Source: Mucidula mucida (lineage: Eukaryota > Basidiomycota > Agaricomycetes > Agaricales > Physalacriaceae). From it: 12,960 bases of DNA. Of this stretch, positions 1 through 5,967 are shown piece after piece. The position numbers and the translations under genes are program-made. Below the pieces are notes generated by a model that was not told the DNA's origin, made no database searches, and worked only from the letters and a program-made list of their open reading frames with translations. How positions within the stretch are numbered: position 1 is the first letter of the stretch; each line of letters begins with the position of its first letter. The DNA lies in assembly GCA_015501055.1 (NCBI GenBank), contig JADNYV010000911.1, positions 1 through 12,960 of the forward strand. Direction: 5' to 3'.

Positions 1-2
1 CG

Positions 3-188
3 TGTTTCTTTGCCGCCTTTGCTGAACGGTACCGCACACCAAGCGCATTGAAGATTTGCGGGCCGCGCGACGACGACGCCAGCGACGAGGAGCACGGCCT
101 AATCGACCGACATAGCGACATCAAGAGCAGAAAGACGAGATGCAAAAATGCAAATCAGGAAAGGCAATCGGCCCGGTCTTCCAGATGA
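3..188 (+). CDS. Possible 3' end of a protein-coding gene, cut by the window edge
   Basis: The third + frame is open from the window start to a TGA at 186-188, giving about 61 codons with no internal methionine. The middle part is acidic (a DDDASDEE stretch near codons 24-31) and the end is basic (KSRKTRCKN). That pattern would suit the cytosolic tail of a larger protein. The local sequence is more GC-rich than the AT-richer DNA that follows, which fits coding sequence giving way to non-coding. I do not recognise the family. No start, splice site or conserved domain lies inside the window, so this could also be a chance open frame. Confidence 0.35.
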   Translation, partial: CFFAAFAERYRTPSALKICGPRDDDASDEEHGLIDRHSDIKSRKTRCKNANQERQSARSSR

Positions 189-1578
189 CTGAAGGGATGA
201 GTATTCTCAGCGGCCCCTTGAGGGCATAATCCTTGCGCGTGGCCTGCAAAGACGCAGCATCCAGATGTTGTATTAAGTTCAGTCATCATTGATTTCCAGA
301 GTTACAATGCTATCATGTTGGTTTTCCTCAAGCTACAACAATGCTTGCGGCTTCGCCGCTGTCGCCCGCTCGCATTATTTCCGCTTCATTGAACGTTGAA
401 CACCCATTACCATCCACATGCAATGAAGCAGCCTGACTTGCAACCAGAACAGACAGCACCAGAAGTTAAGGTTCAACGTTCAGCTACGGCACACGTTCCC
501 AGTCTATTAGATTTCTCTTACTGACACGAGCACCGTGACGGAGCTACACTTGAGCTGCTATACTCAGCGGCTCAACCAATAGCAGGAACCAGGACACGAG
601 AGGACAAGATTAGTTTACGTTCTGTATTTGACACATGCTTATGAATAAAGCTTAAACGATGCTCGCTCTGGAGCGAGCATCGTTTCCGCTGTGGCCGATA
701 GAGGTCTTAGACATCCAGGGACCAGTGGTCCAGTGCGTTTAGCGTTGGTGTGATACCGATACGTCTCGACTCTCGTCACTCCCGCTAGTAGATGTAGTGA
801 TTTGCGCTGCAGGGATTACTTGACTGACAATGATGTACAGAGCTTATCAGTACTTAATGATGCCTCTAGCTGGACCAATAATTGTCTTTACAGACATGCA
901 CAGACTGTGTTTTATATCCTACTGGTATGTCTTGCTTATGTTATACAGACACACGTAGCACGGATGTTGTAGGTACACAGGCTCCGAATGTACATCTTGT
1001 CGTACACCTTGTCTGAAGACCACCATCATGTCTGCGCGGCTAGCCGAGTCCGCATACCTACACTACTCTGTTCACTGCTTCAAACTTGTTGAATACTTAG
1101 TAAGAGGTGTGCTCGACGAAAGAGGAAGGTGTGTGATAGGGAACGACAGGTATCTACATCATCGCTCTTTCATGAGGACCTTGGTAACACCAATTCCTAC
1201 CTTAAGGTCGCGTCCACAATACCTTTTGTAATGATTCTACAATAAGTATTACGACCTCATGAATCCTCGCAAACTACACAAAGCTAAAACAATCATTCAC
1301 AGATCATTAAATAGTGGCATTGGATGATCGGATCACTGCATACCCAGCCAGAATCACACCGGCAATGTTATACTGGTTTCAGTTCAGCAGTGGCTAAAGC
1401 TGTGCTGATCGAATACATGATCAAGACGTGTCAGAGACGCGTGGTGGTGCCGTTCCCATATTACAAGTGAGTCATTGTTGTCGTGACCGTTGTCGGAGAA
1501 GATTTATAATTACAGCAAATCTTTGGTATAAGTACTAAGTATTCACAGAACATTAGCAGCGTGTGGTATTAGGTACAA
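189..1578. other. Gene-poor stretch without a supportable gene
   Basis: I looked for exon-like open frames bounded by GT/AG and for recognisable protein motifs on both strands and found none. The longest ATG-initiated frame (1028-1231, +) has no recognisable domain. Local structure includes the palindrome at 654-685, a 13-nt palindrome GGACCAGTGGTCC near 719-731, and a 12-bp inverted pair (TGAACGTTGAAC near 391, GTTCAACGTTCA near 471). The stretch may be intergenic or decayed repeat. Confidence 0.5.
654..685. repeat. Perfect palindrome, 15-bp arms around a 2-nt centre
   Basis: The arm AAACGATGCTCGCTC (654-668) is followed by TG and then by its exact reverse complement (671-685). Transcribed from either strand it would form a very stable hairpin with almost no loop. 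It sits in a gene-poor stretch, so a terminator role, a protein-binding site or a repeat footprint cannot be told apart. Confidence 0.85.
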
Positions 1579-2114
1579 TCAGCCTTTGCAACCTCTTTGA
1601 GACACATTTGTATGTGCAACAAATGCTTTTCCGCAACAGATGTGCCCAGTTGCATCAGACCAGACCATCCCGTAACCATGCTGGGGGTCGCTGTCGGGAT
1701 CCTGGACATTGACCTTATACGAAATGCCTAAGGATTTGATGGTGTTGGTAATCGTCTCGTTTGAAAAGAGAGGCTGTTCGAGATCTCTCTCGATGGATTT
1801 GGCAGCGGCCTGGGATAAGTGGCCTTCTTGCGCGCACAATTTTCAGCACGCTCTTGCTTCTGCTTTACCAACAATTCCCGTAGCAGCTCCTTGACATTGG
1901 CAGGATGGTGCAAAACATCATGTCCATCATCACTATCCTCGTCACTGTCCTCATCAAGCTTTATTCTTGCTTCCACCCCTTCCTCTTCAGCCTGGGCTGC
2001 TTCTGCTGCTGCTTCTTTTTTAATTAGAAATTGGCAGTAGGTAAGGAAGTCGAAACTTCGCTTCGCCAATGTCGTCGTCAGCCCTTGTGCAGAGTCGCCA
2101 GCAGAACCATTCAT
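1579..2114 (-). pseudogene. Small acidic hypothetical protein split by a one-base frameshift
   Basis: On the minus strand an ATG at 2112-2114 opens a frame that encodes an Ala/Glu-rich segment, an acidic run (DEDSDEDSDDGHD) and a probable helix (KELLRELLVKQKQERAE). Near 1840 the protein-like character moves to another frame. That frame begins around LCAQEGHLSQAAAKSIERDL and runs to a stop at 1579-1581. One extra base in the A-rich run near 1840-1845 would join the two into a protein of roughly 177 residues. I found no intron that reconciles the frames. A stop lies upstream of the ATG in the same frame. The family is unknown. It may be a recent pseudogene, an assembly error, or two unrelated frames. 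Confidence 0.4.
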
Positions 2115-2989
2115 CGGCTTCGGCGATTAGAATGACTTGATCCTGATGGGCATATCAAATGGTAGAAAATAGACAATGAGCTTGATGTTGGGATTGCACG
2201 ATGGCGAAGGAAACTAAACCCAAGAGAGCTTGTACCCACTCCTGCATCATGGGGATGTTGGGGTGAAGGCCGCTTCAACTCAAGGATGAGTGGGATGCTA
2301 AGGCGCAGGACACACATTTTATGGTGGAAGATTTGGTTGATCTTAATGTTGTTGAGGAGCGATGTAATGGTGGCCAAGATTCCACCGCAAGCAACCAATT
2401 TAGGCAAAACCAGACAGAGATCAAGGCCAACACCGCGCGCAGTGGAGTCAGCGACAGTGGCCGCCGTAGATTCCGAAGAGTTCCGAAGTGACGGATGATG
2501 ACTGGTTGGAATGCGTGCACTGATGAGGAACGGTGGGTTCATGTTCGCGTTTTGTATGATATATGGAGAATTGGGGTATGAGTAGAAGTGGGTTGCCGGC
2601 GGATTTTAGACTGATGGAAAGGCAGACGAGGACGGGAAGCCAAATGGTGTATACTGGATTTTCCAGTCTACGAAGGTTGTACACTCCACTGTACGCTACA
2701 ACAATTGCATTGTGAATGGATCGCGTCCAATGTTGTCCCCACTAACAGGATGTTTAGTCGATGAGTTTCACTTTAGAACTGTGTACTTGCCTTCATCGTG
2801 AAGGGCGTCTTGTATGCAATCCTTTAAGAATAGAGAGTGTGCCGCATTACGAGTATGATCAGTCGTACAATGCCCATGTCAAACCTTATTACTGTACTGT
2901 ACAGGAAAGCCTGATGCTGACGGGAGTTCCCGTGTATTAGTGCGACTTATGTCATAAATCATGTGATAAAAAAACTCACTGATTTACCA
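2115..2989. other. No supportable gene; several overlapping open frames
   Basis: Open frames exist on both strands (for example 2111-2542 minus, and 2267-2491 plus with a DEWDAKAQDTHFMVEDL-like segment). None has a recognised domain, a convincing start and splice sites together. The + frame at 2267-2491 looks most protein-like by composition, but a stop directly precedes it. Decayed coding DNA or a retroelement fragment is possible. I see nothing further up to the repeat copy at 2990. Confidence 0.35.
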
Positions 2990-3131
2990 CCACCAGTGAC
3001 CACCGACTTGTACCTGGTGGTCGGCAATGGTCACCCAATTTAAACTCCGACGCTGGCTGAGGCCGTGGTCATGTACTTGAGGCTAAATTGCTGGCCTCCC
3101 ACCTCACTTTTGGGACATGTTTGTATGGAAG
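2990..3131 (+). repeat. Dispersed repeat, copy A (diverged)
   Basis: The right part (about 3088-3131) aligns with copy B (about 3538-3583) in the same orientation. Both read AAATTGC, then GCC, then a TTTTGGG run, then GACATGT/GGACATGT, with small indels. The left part carries TGGTGGTCGGCAA (3015-3027), whose exact reverse complement lies at 3424-3436 in front of copy B. Copy A is too diverged to fix its borders. The family may be an old non-autonomous transposon. Confidence 0.45.
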
Positions 3132-3423
3132 AAAAGCATGGCATGATGCATCTCAAGAAAGTTATGGTTGCAGATTTTTTTCTTTTGCTTCTCTTCAAGT
3201 AGTAGAGTCATCCAGCAGCCCTTTCAACATGTAAATAAGAGTTCTGCAATGATAACTTTTATTCAAGGAATATTCTAAGAATTTTCAAATTTTCCCCAAG
3301 ACCTGAGATGTGACGATACAAGCTCCAAACTTTGCAGAGGAATCAGCTCTTTGGATCCCGTTTGACAGGGGTTTCCTTTTTGTTGGGCAATACCACTTTC
3401 TCAATCACCAATTTCTGGCCCGG

Positions 3424-3583
3424 TTGCCGACCACCATCAATGTACCTTTTGTATAAGGTAGAGGGCGTGAGAACCCGCACCTTTACTAAGCATGTGACCG
3501 GTGATGTGACAGTGCCAAATTCGGGCTGGCAAAAAATCCAGAAATTGCGCCACAGTGTTTTGGGGGTCCCGACATGTATATAT
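3424..3583 (+). repeat. Dispersed repeat, copy B
   Basis: Positions 3453-3491 match 4829-4868 in inverted orientation, with one mismatch and one indel over about 40 bp. The shared core reads GTAAAGGTGCGGG on the opposite strand. Weaker similarity continues to about 3580 and can be followed in copy C back to about 4732. The left end begins with the 13-bp sequence inverted relative to 3015-3027. An open frame at 3332-3595 runs over it but has no recognisable domain and looks fortuitous. Confidence 0.6.
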
Positions 3584-4063
3584 CACAGTATCTAAGTAAT
3601 AGAAGCTAAAATCTCCTTAATAGCAGTAGGGGGTAGCATTCTATGACCCTTGTATCTAGTTTTCACATAGCCAAGTTGGGTCCCAGTCAATCCCCCTGCT
3701 GTTAGCGACTGACTAAGCCACGAGACTCAACCAGGTACCACAGCAAGAACTAAGGAAGAAAGTGTTCGCGTTCGTAAGACTAGGCTAGACCAGGTGTATA
3801 AACGAGATCGGAACTAAAGTACAATGATACTACACTACTGCTTATATACTAGTAAGCCTGTGTTTGGGACTCCTTGTCCATATGTGTTTCCGCTAGGGAT
3901 AACTCCACGCCCTTGACCCAGTGTTGTATGCTACTAGTCCGTGAAACCATTAAATACGAGTGGTAACTGCATGTAAGTAATAATACTGAAACGACCATGT
4001 GTGCTACGAGTGTCGGTGGTGTGTATACAATGGGGAATCCATGAGGTGTCGGCATGTATGATG
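3584..4063. other. No gene seen
   Basis: This stretch has no exon-like frame or conserved motif that I can support on either strand. The minus frame at 3849-4172 overlaps the end of the transposase relic but continues in a different frame without domain similarity. Motifs such as GTGTATAAACGAGATCGG near 3796 resemble promoter or LTR-type sequence only loosely. Confidence 0.4.
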
Positions 4064-4509
4064 TCATCCATGTGTTAGGCGTGTGTCCAACATGAGTACG
4101 GCTTCGGTAATGAACAGGAGTATGATCGGTGACGAAACAGATGATGAAACAGTCCGTTGGTTGATAAGACAAGGCCCCCGATAAGATATGATAAGATGTG
4201 AAAGTGTGAAAATATGGCCATTCATAACACCTGCATAGGCAGATATGAATCGAGCAGCCCGGTTTGCGAACCTTAAGAGAAGATCAGGTACAAATAATGG
4301 ACAAAATCAGGCACTTACCGAACAATGTGGAGACGGGGAACCGCATCAAGACAATGCTTGACATTAGCTTCCATCTCATTGATATTCGAAGTCCGTGATG
4401 TATTTTGGTACTTGTACTTTGCGGCACCCCAGTACATCTCTATAAAATTAAGCTCACAGTGATATTTGGGATAGAAATCACAATAGTTAGATGCGAATAG
4501 AAGTCGGAA
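4064..4509 (-). pseudogene. Truncated DDE-superfamily transposase (C-terminal part)
   Basis: The minus strand 4509 to 4319 encodes a segment containing [20 protein letters not shown], followed by [14 protein letters not shown] 47-nt GT-AG intron (4272-4318) then joins in frame to RFANRAARFISAYAGVMNG. This is the C-terminal end of the DDE endonuclease of cut-and-paste transposases common in basidiomycetes. The E of NFIE would be the third acidic catalytic residue. The upstream part carrying the first two acidic residues is missing: a TAA stands at 4510-4512 and nothing beyond it matches. Similarity also fades after MNG, although the frame stays open to a stop at 4064-4066. The fragment cannot encode an active enzyme. 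The intron is intact, so the relic derives from genomic DNA and not from a spliced cDNA. Confidence 0.8.
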
Positions 4510-4580
4510 TTATGGCCAGAATGAGCGCGACGGTGTCGGGAAATGGGTCGGCAGAGACCCATCGGACGTCCGGACCGCAT

Positions 4581-4598
4581 CACGTGCATGATCACGTG
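4581..4598. promoter_or_regulatory. Pair of CACGTG palindromes (E-box/CBF1-type sites)
   Basis: Two exact CACGTG hexamers, at 4581-4586 and 4593-4598, are separated by six bases (CATGAT). CACGTG is the core bound by fungal bHLH factors such as Cbf1-like proteins. A CCAAT-containing sequence (CGCCAATCG) follows near 4637-4645. The sites lie about 490 bp upstream of the small gene at 5072. Whether they act on it is unknown, since a repeat and a minisatellite lie between. Confidence 0.35.
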
Positions 4599-4731
4599 TA
4601 ATGCCAAATCTGCGCGACCGCCTTTCGCAACACCCCGCCAATCGAGTCGAAAACTGTCAAACAGCTCTCTCTGACAATATCATTTTATCCCCTTATAACT
4701 TTCTCTTCAGACATCTTAGAGCAAATCTGCA

Positions 4732-4868
4732 ACATGGGAACTCAAAACATGATTGGTATGTACCATTTCTATGTTTTAGATAGCCAGTCTGGTGCCCGCC
4801 ATCGCGCCCATAAAAAGTGTCACAAGCTGCTTAGTAAAGGTGCGGGGTTCCCACGCCCTCTACCTTAT
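4732..4868 (-). repeat. Dispersed repeat, copy C (inverted relative to copy B)
   Basis: The last 40 bp (4829-4868) match 3491-3453 nearly exactly on the opposite strand. Upstream, patchy similarity continues: ACATG-GGA, CAAAACA, ATTTCT and GCCAG blocks occur in the same order. An ATG at 4734-4736 starts a 62-codon frame with a possible GTATGT donor shortly after it. Since that frame lies inside a dispersed repeat, I treat it as unlikely to be a gene start by itself. Confidence 0.55.
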
Positions 4869-4869
4869 C

Positions 4870-5077
4870 TTGGTACTGTCACCTTGGTACTGTCACCAGC
4901 TATGAACTGTCACCAGCTATGAACTGTCACCAGCTATGAACTGTCACCAGCTATGAACTGTCACCAGCTATGAACTGTCACCAGCTATGAACTGTCACCA
5001 GCTATGAACTGTCACCAGCTATGAACTGTCACCAGCTATGAACTGTCACCAGCTATGAACTGTCACCAGCTATGAAC
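4870..5077 (+). repeat. 17-bp minisatellite, 11 perfect tandem copies
   Basis: The unit TGTCACCAGCTATGAAC occurs eleven times without a single mismatch from 4891 to 5077 (187 bp). Two copies of a related 14-bp unit, TTGGTACTGTCACC, precede it (4870-4883 and 4884-4897), so the array probably grew from that seed. Perfect identity of all copies suggests recent expansion or homogenisation. Copy number may differ between strains or be collapsed in short-read assemblies. The array directly abuts the coding part of the next gene. Confidence 0.97.
4902..5075 (+). promoter_or_regulatory. Potential chain of ten overlapping uORFs in the repeat array
   Basis: ATGs recur every 17 nt from 4902 to 5072. 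Each of the first ten starts a six-codon frame, MNCHQL, ending in TGA. The TGA overlaps the next ATG as ATGA, because the ORF (21 nt) exceeds the unit (17 nt) by four. The eleventh ATG (5072) has no early stop and continues into the downstream gene. All ATGs share the same context, with G at -3. This is visible in the sequence; a regulatory role depends on the array being part of the mature 5' leader, which is not shown. Confidence 0.45.
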
Positions 5078-5586
5078 AAGCGCAGGTAAGCTTGGTCGCC
5101 ATTTTTCTTAAAGAGCTCACGCATACCTGAGTCCTCAGGCATTCTCGTGCCGGTTTTCTACGCCGGATCGAGTTCACCAAGTCCATATCCGTCGCAAACA
5201 TCTCCAAGTCGCAGCCTTGGTACCCATTGTACAAGTTGGGCTGGGAAATTCCAGCGGGGCCAATTTGCCAAGAATTTGATAATGGATACATAAACTCGTA
5301 CAACTGGGTACGCCCAAAATGGAAGAAGGAGTGGGAGCAAGCTGGCTTATTGTGCTCCTTTTCTCATCTGCGCGCCATGAATCTCATCTGTGACTTTAGG
5401 GAATTCCACGAGCTCACCTTCTACATCGCTATTGACATAATCAATCCTACGTATAGGGTGCTAATTACGAGCAACGACACGCAGCAGGAACTGGACTTGG
5501 CCAAAAACGAAGAGTTTATTCGGAGGGCGAAGGAGTTCTTCAAGCGAGAGGAGGATCCGATCTGGTACCACTCCGATGTGTTCTAA
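5072..5586 (+). CDS. Hypothetical protein, 153 residues, two exons
   Basis: Exon 1 (5072-5085) encodes only MNKR plus two bases of the next codon. A 53-nt intron (5086-5138, donor GTAAGC, acceptor CTCAG) follows, then exon 2 (5139-5586), which ends with TAA. The joined frame has no stop, and exon 2 has no in-frame ATG until about one third of its length, which supports an upstream start. The protein is basic at the N-terminus (MNKRRHSR) and rich in aromatic residues (WYPLYKLGWEIP; NWVRPKWKKEW). It ends in a charged, probably helical segment (EEFIRRAKEFFKREED). I see no signal peptide, membrane segment or known domain. The start codon lies in the last minisatellite unit. An alternative is a longer gene starting at 4734 with an intron spanning the array (donor near 4840, acceptor CACCAG at 5069). 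That model also stays in frame but its start lies within a repeat. The 3' end faces the synthetase gene. Confidence 0.6.
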
Positions 5587-5967
5587 GCAGTCTCGTGAGC
5601 TTAGAGGTTATGTCGAAAGAAGAAAAGCGTTGTAATTCCGGTATATGTGACATGATGACTTGTTTGAATTTTCTCGCTTCAGGACCTCAGACGCGTACGC
5701 GTCGTTCCTCCTCTTTCTCTCGCTAATTAAAGTCTTGCGTTCCTCCATAGATGATGAAGATTTACTTGAGATCTACATTGTTTGGGCCTGTACCTCGCTA
5801 CTGTGCCGTTATTTGGGTCAGCTTGCATGACAGGGTAAACAGGACGCGTCCAGTGACGCGTCACAAAGTACATCGCGTTCAAGCCATTAGAAAGTCGTCT
5901 GCGCTCTACATAACTATTACATTGATCACAATTTTGCATCACTTCTCTAGGTACAGCTTCTCTATCT
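5587..5967. other. Convergent intergenic region with four ACGCGT sites
   Basis: This lies between the stop of the 5072-5586 gene and the stop of the oppositely oriented synthetase, so it should hold both 3' UTRs. No further exon is convincing. ACGCGT occurs at 5691-5696, 5697-5702, 5844-5849 and 5856-5861. The first two are fused into a palindrome and the second pair lies within GACGCGTC palindromes. Confidence 0.5.

Noticed and set aside
1028..1231. 67-codon ORF
   Set aside because: It has no domain, no splice context and an ordinary length for chance; it is not annotated.
4734..4922. 62-codon frame starting ATGGGAACTC with a promoter-like upstream region
   Set aside because: The frame lies inside a repeat that recurs at 3.5 kb and runs into the minisatellite. 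It is mentioned only as an alternative 5' part of the 5072-5586 gene.
4891..5077. CRISPR-like array
   Set aside because: The 17-bp units are directly contiguous with no spacers, and the genome is eukaryotic. It is a minisatellite.
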